A DNA stretch of 64,000 nt from CADEEN01 sp963751775 (lineage in GTDB: Bacteria > Pseudomonadota > Gammaproteobacteria > Burkholderiales > Burkholderiaceae_C). This document shows, piece after piece, positions 1 through 9,243 of the stretch. The notes below the pieces were generated by a model. That model ran no database searches. It had not been told where the DNA came from and saw only the letters and a program-made list of their open reading frames with translations. How positions within the stretch are numbered: position 1 is the stretch's first letter; each line of letters starts with the position of its first letter. The stretch lies in NCBI GenBank assembly GCA_963751775.1, contig CAVVVW010000006.1:77976-141975 (forward strand), read 5' to 3'. The position numbers were made by a program, and so were the translations under genes.

Positions 1-21
1 GCGCCGCGACGTGTCAAACAG

Positions 22-35
22 GTCATATATATGAC
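22..35. promoter_or_regulatory. candidate GntR-family operator (14-bp perfect palindrome)
   Basis: The 14 bases GTCATATATATGAC are a perfect palindrome just upstream of the GntR/HutC-type regulator. Regulators of this family often bind short AT-centred palindromes and repress their own promoter, so autoregulation is a reasonable inference. The first in-frame ATG (31) lies inside the palindrome, which favours a later start at 49. Confidence 0.5.
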
Positions 36-48
36 ATGGATGAATTGG

Positions 49-835
49 ATGCCGACGCTTAGAATCGAACCGCATGAAGCCAGCCGCCGTGTTCCGCCGA
101 TCGCCCCCGACGCCGGCGGCGCGCCGCTGTACCGCGTCGCCAAGCGCGCGCTGCTGCAGGCCATCGAGGCCGGGCATTGCCCGCCTGGCAGTGCGCTGCC
201 GAGCGAGACGGCGCTGGCCGGCGAACTTCGGCATCTCGATCGGCACGCTGCGCCACGCGGTCGACGAACTGGTGGCCGAACACATCCTGGCCCGCCGCCA
301 GGGCCGCGGCACCTTCGTCGCGACGCACAACGCCGACCGCTTCCTGTTCCAGTTCTTCCACGTCGAACGCATCGACGGCCGCCGCGACGTGCCGGTCGTG
401 GCGCTGCTGTCGTTCGAGCGCATCCGGCTGGACGAGGAGGCCGCTGCAGCGCTCTCGGTCAGGCCCGGCGAGGCGGCCGTCCGGATCGAGAATCGGCTCA
501 CCTTGCAGGGCCGTCCGGTGGTGCACGACTGCCTGACGCTGCCCGCGTCGCTCTTCAAGGGCCTGACCGAAAAGCGCCTGCGCGATCGGCCAAGCACGCT
601 GTACCACCTGTACCAGACCGAGTTCGGCATCACCGTCGTTCGAGCCCGGGAGCGCCTGCGCGCCGTGCCGGCCGACCGGGCCGCGGCGCGCGTGCTCGGT
701 ATTGCACCCGGTGCACCGGTGCTGCAGGTGCGCCGCACCGCGTTGACCTTCAACGACAGGCCGGTCGAGTACCGCGTTTCGACGATCCACAGCGCCCAGC
801 ATGAATACGTCAACCTGGTGTCGCGCCCGCAGTAA
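49..835 (+). CDS. GntR/HutC-family transcriptional regulator with UTRA domain (frameshifted)
   Basis: This is a DNA-binding regulator with an N-terminal winged helix (roughly residues 25-95) and a C-terminal UTRA effector domain. The N-terminal helix-turn-helix part (LYRVAKRALLQAIEAG, then PSETALAGE) is in one frame. The rest (FGISIGTLRHAVDELV, RRQGRGTFVATHN, then the UTRA region ending in EYVNLVSRPQ) is in another. A single-base indel near position 225 reconciles them into a protein of about 260 residues, the usual family length. I prefer the ATG at 49 because the ATG at 31 falls within a palindrome that looks like an operator. The effector and target genes are not evident; the divergent neighbour would lie outside the window. 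Family assignment is firm, ligand unknown. Confidence 0.8.
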
Positions 836-844
836 GCTGGCGGC

Positions 845-1752
845 ATGAACCCCAAGCCACCCCCTCTCGCCGCGCGCAACTTCCCTACGGCCGAAGAAGA
901 TGCCGCAGCCGTCAGGCCGGTTTCTCGCTACGAGGGCGCCGACAGCAGCTACCACCTGGCCTTCACCGACACGCCGTTCCTGCTGCGCGAGGAGCTGCGC
1001 CCGGTGCGCATGCAACTCGAACTGCTCAAGCCCGAGATGGTGCTCGCGAGGAAGGTATCGCCGCGACAGTGGTGATCTTCGGCAGCGCCCGGCTGGTGCC
1101 GCGCGCGGTGGCCGAGACGCGCGCTGGCCGCCGCCGAGCTCGGCAGCGATGCGCAGGCACTGGCCCGCGCGCGCATGGACTCTGCTGATGTCGCGCTACT
1201 ACGAAGCGGCCCGCGAATTCGCCGCCCTCGTGACGCACGCCAGCAAGCAGTCTGGACGAGAAGATCGTCGTCGTCACCGGCGGCGGGCCCGGCATCATGG
1301 AAGCCGGCAACCGCGGCGCCAGCGACGCCGGCGGTCCGAGCATCGGCTTGAACATCGTGCTGCCGCGCGAACAGGAGCCCAACGCCTTCATCACGCCGAA
1401 GTTGTGCTTCCAGTTCCACTACTTCGCGCTGCGCAAGATGCACTTCCTGATGCGCTCGGTGGCGCTGGTGTGCTTTCCCGGCGGCTTCGGCACGCTCGAC
1501 GAGTTGTTCGAGGTGATGACGCTGACGCAGACCGGCAAGGTGCGCAAGCGCCCGATCGTGCTGGTCGGCCGTGAGTTCTGGACCAAGCTGGTCAATTTCG
1601 ACTGGCTGGTCGAGACCGGCATGATCGCCGCCGAGGATCTGCAACTCTTTCACCTCGTCGACAGCGCCGAAGAGGCCTGGCAGGTGCTGGTGCAGGCCTT
1701 TGCGCTCGATGCGCCCGCGACCGAAACCGGCGAGTTCGCCGACGACATCTGA
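845..1752 (+). CDS. LOG-family (TIGR00730, lysine decarboxylase-like) Rossmann protein, frameshifted
   Basis: The LOG family consists of Rossmann-fold proteins; characterised members are cytokinin riboside 5'-monophosphate phosphoribohydrolases. The signature PGGFGTLDELFEVM (about 1477-1518) is present, as are the upstream VVIFGSAR strand and the glycine-rich GPGIMEAGNRGA stretch. The N-terminal extension (YHLAFTDTPFLLREEL, then MQLELLKPEM) matches the longer proteobacterial subgroup of about 300 residues. The reading frame shifts near 1048, 1125, 1180 and 1253; each shift restores the conserved sequence, so sequence error is more likely than a real pseudogene. The gene lies 9 bases after the GntR gene and may be co-transcribed with it. 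The cellular substrate is not predictable from sequence. Confidence 0.8.
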
Positions 1753-1783
1753 TGCCGGCGGCGGTGCCCGACAATCACGCCCC

Positions 1784-2709
1784 ATGAAGCCAGCCATCTC
1801 CCTCATCGGCGCACCGACCGATATCGGCGCCGGCGACCGCGGCGCGAGCATGGGGCCCGAAGCGCTGCGCGTGGCCGGCATCGTGCCGACGCTCGAGAGC
1901 CACGGCCTGGCGGTCACCGACCGCGGCAACCTGGTCGGGCCGGCCAACCCGTGGCTGGCGCCGCTCGATGGCTACCGCCACCTGGCCGAGGTGGTGCAGT
2001 GGAACCAGGCCGTGCACGCCGCGGTGCACGCCGAGCTGGCAAACTCGGCCGGCTGCCGATCTTGCTCGGCGGCGACCATTGCCTGGCCATCGGCAGCATC
2101 AGCGCGGTGGCGACGCCATTGCCGCGAGACAGGGCAAGAAGCTGCGCGTGCTTGTGGCTCGACGCGCATGCCGATTTCAATACCAGCACGCTGACCCCCA
2201 GCGGCAACATCCACGGCATGCCGGTGGCCTGCCTGTGCGGCCTCGGGCCGCAGGCGCTGATCGAGATCGGCGGCACGGTGCCGGCGATCAACCCGAAGTC
2301 GATGCGCCAGATCGGCATCCGCAGCGTCGACGCCGGCGAGAAGCGCCTGGTGCACGAGCAGGGCCTGGAAGTGTTCGACATGCGCTACATCGACGAGATG
2401 GGCATGCGTCACACGATGGAACTGGCGCTGGCGACGCTGGACGCCAACACCCACCTGCACGTCAGCTTCGACGTCGACTTCCTCGACCCCGACATCGCCC
2501 CCGGCGTCGGCACCACCGTGCCCGGCGGCCCGAGCTACCGCGAGGCGCAGTTGTGCATGGAGATGATCGCCGACACCGGCAAGCTGGCCAGCCTGGACGT
2601 GATGGAGCTCAATCCGGCGCTCGACCTGCGCAACAAGACTGCCGATCTGGCGGTGGACCTGATCGAGTCGCTGTTCGGCAAGAGCACCTTGATGCGTGCG
2701 CGGCCTTGA
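1784..2709 (+). CDS. rocF: arginase (frameshifted)
   Basis: A ureohydrolase-fold enzyme that would hydrolyse L-arginine to ornithine and urea with a binuclear manganese centre. The metal-binding signatures are visible: LGGDHCLAIG, WLDAHADFNT and HVSFDVDFLDP. The start (ISLIGAPTDIGAGDRGASMGP) and the block APGVGTTVPGG are typical of arginases rather than agmatinases. The ATG at 1784 is chosen because the family N-terminus follows at once. Frameshifts occur near 2040 and at two points between 2112 and 2150; the corrected protein is about 308 residues. The gene follows the LOG gene by about 30 bases. Agmatinase or guanidino-acid hydrolase activity cannot be excluded. Confidence 0.85.
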
Positions 2710-2789
2710 GCAGTGCGCCCCGCGTCGCGACTCTTCTTGAGGTTTCCCGACTCGAAAGGCCGTGAATGGCCGCTGCGGCCGCCGCTGCG

Positions 2790-3400
2790 TCAGGTCCTGG
2801 TGGCGAGCGCCATCGGCTTTGCACCGTTGGCGGCGGGCGCCTTGGCGTCCGCGGCGATGCACGGTCCGTGCTGCCGGCGGAATTCGAGCGGCTCCATCGC
2901 ATCGCCCGCTGCATGCAGGCCGCGCTTGAACGTGTGCGCCATGCGCTCTTCGGCGACATAGGGGCCGCGGTCGTACTTGAAGCGGATCGACCAGGCCTGG
3001 CCATCGCGCACCATGCGGTCACCGATGTCCTTTGCGCCGTCGAAGACCTTGCCAACGGTCCGACCGAAATCGTCCCTGTCGACCACGCGCACGGTAACCT
3101 TGTGGCCCAACGCCAGGTCGTTCAGCGCCGCCGTGGCCTCGCTGCCACCGGCCTGGCAACTCTCCGGTGCGTCGATGCCCGCAATGCGCACCACCACCGG
3201 CGGCCCGCCCTGACCTTCGACCTTCAACCAGAAGGTGTCGCCATCGACGACGCGACTGACCGTACCGACCAGCACGCCCGATTTCGGCCGCAGGCGCGGG
3301 CGGCGCGGGTTTCTTCTTCGGTGCCGCAGATGCGATGCCCGCTGCCAGGCAAGACGCCAGGCACAACGCCAATGCAACCAACCAGGCGCCCGTTACTCAT
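2790..3400 (-). CDS. secreted thermonuclease-like (SNase) protein, frameshifted
   Basis: A small nuclease of the staphylococcal nuclease family. A signal peptide (LCLASCLAAGIASA, cut before APKKKP) is followed by a proline/lysine linker and the SNase domain: GTVSRVVDGDTFWL, VVVRIAGIDAPES, KVTVRVVDRDDFGRTVG. The conserved arginine and acid of the active site are in these blocks. The start at 3400 gives MSNGRLV before the hydrophobic signal and overlaps the stop of the DUF1232 gene (ATGA), implying translational coupling. Indels near 3375 and 3300 break the frame. It probably exports to the periplasm or outside. The exact nucleic-acid substrate is unknown. Confidence 0.75.
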
Positions 3401-3807
3401 GCCGTGCGCTCCGCCGAGACCAGCGTCGACCACAACCACCACGCCATGGCGCCGAGCAGCGACAACCAGACCAGGACGACGGCAACCGCGCCCCACAACA
3501 GCCGTGGCAACTTCTCTGCGCCCGCCTGCGCCTCGGCCAGCCGCGCCTGCCACAAGTGCGGCGGCGTGAGCCTGATCGCCAGCGCCACGCCCAACGGGAG
3601 CAGCAAGATTTCGTCGAGCATTCCAAGCACCGGGATGAAGTCGGGAATCAGGTCGATCGGGCTGACGGCGTAGGCCAGGACGGCAATGGCGACCAGCTTG
3701 GGCGCCAGCGGCGTGTCCGGGTGCTTGAACAGCTTCCAAAGCGCGAGCAGCGTGGTCGCCAGACGCACGCCCCTGATCAACTTCGGCAATTTGGTAAGCG
3801 GAGCCAT
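3397..3807 (-). CDS. DUF1232 (YkvA-like) membrane protein
   Basis: An intact 136-residue protein with the DUF1232 signature AVSPIDLIPDFIPVLGMLDE around residues 45-65, flanked by hydrophobic segments. A further transmembrane helix (LWGAVAVVLVWLSLLGAMAW) lies near the C-terminus. The family has no established biochemical role; it is a short inner-membrane protein common in proteobacteria. Its stop overlaps the start of the nuclease gene by four bases, so the two are very likely co-translated. About 175 bases upstream on the same strand ends the DUF429 gene. Confidence 0.85.
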   Translation of the reverse strand: MAPLTKLPKLIRGVRLATTLLALWKLFKHPDTPLAPKLVAIAVLAYAVSPIDLIPDFIPVLGMLDEILLLPLGVALAIRLTPPHLWQARLAEAQAGAEKLPRLLWGAVAVVLVWLSLLGAMAWWLWSTLVSAERTA

Positions 3808-3982
3808 CGTTGGCCCGATTCTCAGTCGTTAGCCGATACACACAGGCCGAGATTCAGGCGTCACGGACCGCGCCCGGACGAGCATTCTTGCCAGCCGGCG
3901 GGCCGAGATGTTCGGTTGGTAGCGCATTTTTCCAACGCCGTGCAGGACTTGCCGCCGCCGGTCGAGGCCGCGAACAGCGTAA

Positions 3983-4822
3983 CTATTTCATGGCGCTGAC
4001 GATCCAGCCTTCGAGCGGATCGACATTCTGCCGGCAGCCCGTGCGCAGGGCGCTGCACGGCCCAGGCCGCCTGCATCAGGCACAACACGGCATCGAGCCG
4101 ATCGCCTGCTGCATCGGCCGCCAGGGCGTCGCGCTGCGCATGCGTGAGGCGCAAGCGCAGGCCCAGCCGCGTGCGGCCCTGCTCCAGGGCGTCGACCAGG
4201 TCCTTGCGCGCGATCAGCCGTTCGGGCGTTTGCCTGGCACGCGCATCGCTCTTGTACGAACGCGCGCCGAGGATTTCGCGCGCCAGCAGTCCCGGGTAGC
4301 CCTCGAGCGCCACCCGCGCGGGGTCGCCGTCGTGCAGCGCGGGCAGGTGCACGCCGGCAGCCAGCAGCCGCGGCGCGCCGGCGTGCAACATGTAGGCGAC
4401 CGGCGGATTGACCCACTTCATCGACGGGCTCGAGCGCGCCGGTATGTCACAGGCGCGGTGGGCAAATTTCGCGCCCACCGGCCGCGCGGCGCAGAAGGCG
4501 GCAAAGGTGTCGCGGATCTCGCGCCGCGACAGGCCGGCGTAGTGGTGCAGCAGCGCGGGCCAGGTGCGCGGCCAGTCGAGCCCTTCGACCAGTTCGCGCG
4601 GCAGGCCGAACGGGAAATCGAATGCGCCGAGCCAAGGGCCAGGCTCTCGCAACAGGGCTTCGAAGGCCGGAAAGTCCGGCAACGCATCGACGCGCTGCAG
4701 CGTCACGCGCGTGCCGTGCAGGCGCCGCGGGCCACGGTGATCGGCTTGCCTGCCGTCGGTGTGCTGGTGAAGTCGACGCCGATCAGTCGCGGCAGATCGG
4801 GTGGCGAGGCGTGCGATGGCAT
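3983..4822 (-). CDS. DUF429-family protein (predicted RNase H-like fold), frameshifted
   Basis: The N-terminus LPRLIGVDFTSTPTAGKPI and the later GAFDFPFGLPRELVE are typical of DUF429, a family predicted to share an RNase H-like fold and often suggested to be nuclease-related; no function is proven. The middle part contains AALEGYPGLL-type and RKDLVDALEQG blocks, and DRLDAVLCLMQAAWA is a second acidic motif. The start at 4822 (MPSHASPPDL) is in a different frame from the bulk, so there is an indel near 4720. A second one near 4040 restores the family C-terminus EGWIVSAMK, ending at 3983. The corrected length is about 280 residues. Confidence 0.7.
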
Positions 4823-4971
4823 GCGCCGATTGTCGCGGCGGTTGCGGGCGTGCTCGGCGGCGCGCACCCGCGTGGCTCTGGCAGGGCCACCCTGCGTCAG
4901 CATCGGCGCTTCGTGCCGTTGCTGCCGCCGAGATGCTGGACTCGGCGCCGTGGCTGACGGCGTCGCGGCGC

Positions 4972-5853
4972 TCAAGCCGTCGCCAGCGCAATCACCCCGG
5001 CCGCAATGCAGGCGGCACCGGCGATACGCAAGCCGCGGTCGCCCTCGCCGAGCAGGCGGCCGCCGAGCAGGGCGGCGAACAGCATCGAGACCTCGCGCGC
5101 CGGCGCCACGTGCGACACGGGCGCCATCGTCACGGCGTACAGCACCAGGACGTAGGCCAAGGGGCCGAGCGTGGCCACCACCAGCGCGTGGCGCCATTGG
5201 CTGCGCCAGGCCTGGCGCAGGCCCGGCAGGTCGCGCAGCGAGCTCGGCGCCAGCAGCGGCACGCGCAGGAGGTTGCCGACATAGTCGACGATCACCGGGC
5301 CGATCAACAGGACCTTGACCGCGTAGCCGTCGATCACGGTGTAGCCGGCGATCAGCACGCCGGTGGCTGCGCCCCAACGCACGCCGGCCAGCGCGCGGCG
5401 GTGCGCGGCGGCGTCTGCCGAGCCGCGCCACATCGCCGGACCACCGGCAACCAGAAACACGCCGCCGCATGCGGCAAGCACGCCGGCGGCACCGAGCGGC
5501 GTGAGCGGCTCGCCCAGCAGCGCCACCGCAGCCACCGCGGCCAGCAGGGGGCCACTGCCGCGCGCCACCGGGTAGACGACCGTCAGGTCCGACTTGCGGT
5601 ATCCCGTCAGCAGGACCGTGAAATAGAGGACGTGCACGACGGCACTGGCCGTCAGCACGGCCCATTCGCGCAGGCCCCAGCCCGACCAGGCCTGCAGCCC
5701 GAACCACAGCGCCACCGGTGCCCACAGTACGCAGCTGATGAGCACCGTGATCAGCGCAAAGTGGTGGTTGCCGCCGGCGCGCTTGGCAGCGACGTTCCAC
5801 AGCGCATGTAACAGCGCGGCGGTAAGCACCAGCGCCAGGGCGGTCAAGGGCAT
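4972..5853 (-). CDS. EamA/DMT-family transporter
   Basis: An intact 293-residue integral membrane protein made of two EamA repeats of about five helices each, with the start at 5853 beginning directly in the first helix (LTALALVLTAALLHALWNVAAK). The drug/metabolite transporter superfamily exports or imports small metabolites at the inner membrane. The conserved strings VYPVARGSGPLL and the C-terminal MAPVSHVAPAREVSMLFAALLG are usual for the subgroup. It is divergent from the asparaginase gene across only 67 bases, so the promoters must overlap. The substrate cannot be predicted. Confidence 0.85.
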   Translation of the reverse strand: MPLTALALVLTAALLHALWNVAAKRAGGNHHFALITVLISCVLWAPVALWFGLQAWSGWGLREWAVLTASAVVHVLYFTVLLTGYRKSDLTVVYPVARGSGPLLAAVAAVALLGEPLTPLGAAGVLAACGGVFLVAGGPAMWRGSADAAAHRRALAGVRWGAATGVLIAGYTVIDGYAVKVLLIGPVIVDYVGNLLRVPLLAPSSLRDLPGLRQAWRSQWRHALVVATLGPLAYVLVLYAVTMAPVSHVAPAREVSMLFAALLGGRLLGEGDRGLRIAGAACIAAGVIALATA

Positions 5854-5920
5854 GGGGCATTGTCCATGTGCCCGACAGCGCTACAGTCGCACTGCAGACG
5901 GGATACAGGGATCGCGGCAA

Positions 5921-6980
5921 ATGAATCCGGTTTTGGTCGAAGCCTGGCGCGGCGACAACGTGGAATCGTTTCACCGCGGCGCAGTGGCCGTGGTCGATGC
6001 CGACGGCGCGCTGGTCGCCTCGCTCGGCGACATCGATCGCCCGGTGTTCCCGCGCTCGGCGATCAAGCTGCTGCAGGCGCTGCCGCTGGTGGAAAGCGGC
6101 GCCGCCGACAGCCTGCAGCTTGAGCGACGAGGAACTGGCGCTGGCCTGCGCCTCGCACAACGGCGAGCCGGCGCACACGCGCTGCGCGGCGGGCATGCTG
6201 GCCAAGGCCGGGCTGGACGAGTCGGTGCTCGAATGCGGCGCGCACGCGCCGTACCACGAGGCGTCGGCGCGTGCGCTGGCCGCCGCAGGCGCGGCGCCCG
6301 GCGCGCTGCACAACAACTGCTCGGGCAAGCACGCCGGCTTCTGCTGCCTGGGTTCGCTGCTGGCGGCCGGCCACGACCGTCGCGGCTTCCTTGCCGGCTA
6401 CGTGCAGCCCGAGCATGCCGTGATGCGCGAAGTCAGCGCCGCGATCGAGGCCGCCACCGGCTGCGAGCTGGCGCACGCGCCGCGCGGCACCGATGGCTGC
6501 TCGATCCCGACCTACGCCATCGCCTTGCGCCAACTGGCGCATGGCTTTGCGCGCGCGGGCACCGGCATCGGCCTGGCGCCGGGGCGCGCCGCAGCCGCCG
6601 CGCGACTGCGGCGCGCGGTGGCGCGCGAGCCTTTCATGGTGGCGGGAAGCGGCCGCTTCGACACCCGGGTGATGCAGCTGCTGGGTGAGCGGGTGTTCTG
6701 CAAGGTCGGTGCCGAAGGCATGTACTGCGCGGCGCTGCCGCAGGCGGGCCTGGGCGTGGCGATCAAGGTCGACGACGGCAACAACGCGCGGGCCTGCGAG
6801 GTGGTCATGGCGGCGTTGATCGAGGCCCTGGTGCCGCTGCAAAGTGATGCCGAACGCGAGTTGCTCGCCGCACTGTCCAACCTGCCGTTGCGCAACTGGC
6901 GCGGCCTGGATGTCGGGCGCCTGGCGGCCCATTCGTCGCTGCGCCGGCTGGCGCCGCAGCCAAACCACAGCAGGGCGTGA
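5921..6980 (+). CDS. L-asparaginase II-like protein (PF06089 family), frameshifted
   Basis: This protein belongs to the Rhizobium-type asparaginase family, distinct from the E. coli AnsA/AnsB fold. Recognisable strings are PRSAIKLLQALPLVESGAA, LACASHNGEPAH, LHNNCSGKHAGFC (the family signature), GTDGCSIPTYA and KVGAEGMYCAALP. The expected reaction is asparagine to aspartate and ammonia in the cytoplasm. The ATG at 5921 begins MNPVLVEAWRGDNVESFHRG, the usual family start. One indel near 6118 shifts the frame between SLQL and SDEELALAC. The corrected length is about 350 residues. Confidence 0.8.
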
Positions 6981-7038
6981 CACATTGCCGCCGGGCCACT
7001 GGGCGCCAGGAACAAAATGACGGGAACATAGCCAAGTC

Positions 7039-7479
7039 ATGAGCCCGAAGAAGCCGCCGCCAAGACCGACGCCCAAGTACGAGCCGACCGCGTCCGGCAT
7101 GTTGGAGTTCGAACCGGTATCGATCGACAGCGCGCGCGCAGCGCTCGACGAGTTGCCGGCTGACGTGGCGCGCGTCCTGGAAACCGTGCCGGGCTTCTGG
7201 CAGAAGAATCGCCGCCCGCCGCTGGCCACCGACCGCGCCCTCACCGGCCGGGCGATGGCATGGGCCGCGCAGTTGCCGCCGCATGTGCATCCGCGGGCCA
7301 CCATCGAGCGCTACGCACGCATCATCAACGCCATCGCCGACGCCTGGGCCAACCCCGCGGCACGCGCGGAAATGTTCGATCACCTCCTCAACGACCGGCG
7401 TGTCGGTCGGCGCGGGTTCCCGATCGACGTCGAGCGCGAGATCTCTGCACTGTGCCTGTACGCCAGCAGCCTGCCTTGA
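7039..7479 (+). CDS. conserved hypothetical protein
   Basis: An intact 146-residue soluble protein with a basic, proline-rich start (MSPKKPPPRPTPKYEPT), then an apparently globular helical body. It has a hydrophobic-helical stretch around RYARIINAIADAWANPAARAEMFDHLLNDRRVGRRGFP. I recognise no functional domain, signal peptide or membrane segment. Its TGA stop overlaps the probable TTG start of the N-formylglutamate amidohydrolase gene (TTGA), so the two are likely translationally coupled. Confidence 0.7.
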   Translation: MSPKKPPPRPTPKYEPTASGMLEFEPVSIDSARAALDELPADVARVLETVPGFWQKNRRPPLATDRALTGRAMAWAAQLPPHVHPRATIERYARIINAIADAWANPAARAEMFDHLLNDRRVGRRGFPIDVEREISALCLYASSLP

Positions 7480-8274
7480 CCCAATCCGCGACCTTCTCAC
7501 TGCATCAGGGCACGACGCCGTTGCTGGTCAGCGTGCCGCACACCGGCACCGACCTGCCCGGCACTTTGCTCGAACGCCTGCAGCCGCGTGCGGCCGGCCT
7601 GGAAGACACCGATTGGCACCTCGACCGCCTGTACGCCTTCGTGCGCGGCTGCGGTGCGAGCCTGATCGTGCCGCACTTCAGCCGCTACGTGATCGATCTC
7701 AACCGGCCCCGCGACGACACACCGATGTACCCCGGCGTCAACAACACCGGCCTGGTGCCGCTGCGCTTCTTCACCGGCGACAAGCTGTATCGAGACGGCT
7801 GCGAGCCCGACGCCGCCGAAGATCGCGCGGCGCATCACCTTGTATTGGCAGCCCTACCACGACGCCCTGGCGGCCGAGCTGGCACGCCTGCGCGCCCAGC
7901 ATGGGCACGCCGTGCTGTTCGACGCGCACAGCATCAAGTCAGAGCTGCCATGGCTGTTCGAGGGCACGCTGCCGCACCTGAACCTGGGCACGGCCGGCGG
8001 CGGCAGTTGCGCGCCGACGCTGACCGCCGCGCTGGCGGACGTGCTGCGCGCACAGAGCCGATTCGGCTATGTCATCGACGGTCGTTTCAAGGGCGGCACC
8101 ATCACGCGCCACTATGGCCGCCCGCAAGAGCACCTGCACGCGGCGCAACTCGAGATGTGCTGGCGCTGCTACCTCGACGAAACCAATCCCGCCGAGTGGC
8201 AGGCCGAGCGCGCCGCGGCGGTCGCGCCGCTGCTGCGCGAGCTGGTGCAGGCGATGATCGACTGGCGGCCGTGA
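7476..8274 (+). CDS. hutG: N-formylglutamate amidohydrolase (frameshifted)
   Basis: This enzyme hydrolyses N-formyl-L-glutamate to glutamate and formate, the last step of one histidine degradation route. The family blocks LLVSVPHTGTDLP, DWHLDRLYAF, SRYVIDLNRP, LFDAHSIKSELPWLFEG and GYVIDGRFKGGTITRHYG are present. No ATG is near the conserved start; the TTG at 7476, overlapping the upstream stop, gives LTQSATFSLHQG. An indel near 7822 shifts the frame between the PDAAE stretch and ARRITLYWQPYHDAL. The corrected protein is about 266 residues. None of the other hut genes is adjacent, so this copy may serve as a general N-formyl or N-acyl amino acid hydrolase. Confidence 0.82.
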
Positions 8275-8759
8275 TGCAGGGCACCGACGCACTGCAGATC
8301 GAGGCGATCGACCCGCAGCATCCACAGGCGCTGGCGCTGCTGGCCGAGGCCGCCGAGGAAGCCCGCGCGCTGTACCCGGAGCTGTTTGCGCCCGACGCAC
8401 CGGCGCCTGCCAACACACCGCTGCGCGCGCGCGAGGTCTACCTCGTGGCGCAACGCAACGGTCAGGTGGTGGGCTGCGGCGCGCTGCGCCAGAAGGACGC
8501 CTTCACCGGCGAAGTGCGGCGCATGTTCGTGACCCGCCGTGCGCGCCGCGACGGCGTGGCGCGTGCGCTGCTGACGCGGCTCGAGCGCGAGGCCCAGGCG
8601 CTGGGCTATCGCCACCTGGTGCTGGAAACCGGCGCGCGCCAGCGCGCCGCGATCGCGTTGTATGGCGAAACCGGCTGGCGCCGCGTCCCGGCCTGGGGGC
8701 CCTATGTCGGCGACGCGATGAGCGTGTGCTTCGGCAAGACGCTCCCGTCGCGTCGGTGA
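8274..8759 (+). CDS. GNAT-family N-acetyltransferase
   Basis: An intact 161-residue GNAT protein. The acetyl-CoA binding region is EVRRMFVTRRARRDGVARALL, with the R/Q-x-x-G-x-A loop, followed by LEREAQALGYRHLVLETGARQRAAIALYGETGW, the usual helix alpha3 to beta5 run. Its ATG at 8274 overlaps the hutG stop (TGATG), making a coupled three-gene unit from 7039 to 8759. The substrate is unknown; small-molecule amines or amino acids are typical for such stand-alone GNATs. Confidence 0.85.
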   Translation: MQGTDALQIEAIDPQHPQALALLAEAAEEARALYPELFAPDAPAPANTPLRAREVYLVAQRNGQVVGCGALRQKDAFTGEVRRMFVTRRARRDGVARALLTRLEREAQALGYRHLVLETGARQRAAIALYGETGWRRVPAWGPYVGDAMSVCFGKTLPSRR

Positions 8760-8779
8760 AGGCGGGCTACGATCGCGGC

Positions 8780-9172
8780 ATGCGCGATCTCGAACCCGAC
8801 GGCCTGCGCTGGCTCTTGCTTGGCCTGGACGGCCGCATCGCGCGGCGCACCTGGTGGTTGTGGGGCGTGGCCGCGCCCCTCGGGCTGGGCTTGTACTTGA
8901 CGGTCGTGTTGCGCGTGATGGGCCTGTCGGCGCAGGCCACCGAGGTCGCGGTGAATCTGCTGCTGCTGTGGCCAACCCTGGCCGTCAGCGTCAAGCGTTG
9001 GCACGACCGCAACAACAGCGGCTGGTGGGTGTTGGCGGCGCTGATCCCGGTGATCGGCTGGCTGTGGGTGCTGATCGCGAACGGCCTGCTGCCCGGCAAC
9101 GCGGGTGCCAACCGGTTCGGCGATCCGCCGCGGGCGACTCAGGCCGCGGCGGGCCGCGCCCAAGCGGCCTGA
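8780..9172 (+). CDS. DUF805 inner-membrane protein
   Basis: An intact 130-residue protein of the DUF805 family. It has the conserved start GRIARRTWWLWGVAAPLG, a central membrane segment ending in the family signature AVSVKRWHDRNNSGWW, and a second hydrophobic hairpin VLAALIPVIGWLWVLIANGLLPG followed by the conserved GxNRFG. Family function is unestablished. The ATG at 8780 is chosen because upstream in-frame sequence overlaps the GNAT gene. It converges with clsB. Confidence 0.82.
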   Translation: MRDLEPDGLRWLLLGLDGRIARRTWWLWGVAAPLGLGLYLTVVLRVMGLSAQATEVAVNLLLLWPTLAVSVKRWHDRNNSGWWVLAALIPVIGWLWVLIANGLLPGNAGANRFGDPPRATQAAAGRAQAA

Positions 9173-9180
9173 GCTGCCGC

Positions 9181-9197
9181 GGGCCACACAGCGGCCC
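9181..9197. terminator. possible hairpin between convergent DUF805 and clsB genes
   Basis: GGGCC and GGCCC form a five-base-pair GC stem around a seven-base loop, 8 bases after the DUF805 stop. There is no T-tract on either strand, so an intrinsic terminator is only weakly supported. Confidence 0.25.
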
Positions 9198-9243
9198 GTT
9201 CGAGGCCCAGGGCGACGCGAGCGCAGCGAGCCAGCGGCGGCCA

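Noticed and set aside
845..1752. programmed frameshifting or true pseudogenes in the left-flank genes
   Set aside because: Each break occurs at a different, non-slippery sequence, and conserved protein continues on both sides. Many unrelated genes show the same pattern, which fits sequence error better.
3829..3927. 32-codon minus-strand ORF starting MRYQPNISARRLARML, upstream of DUF1232
   Set aside because: It is short, has no clear ribosome-binding site and no recognisable family. It could be a leader peptide but cannot be supported from sequence alone.
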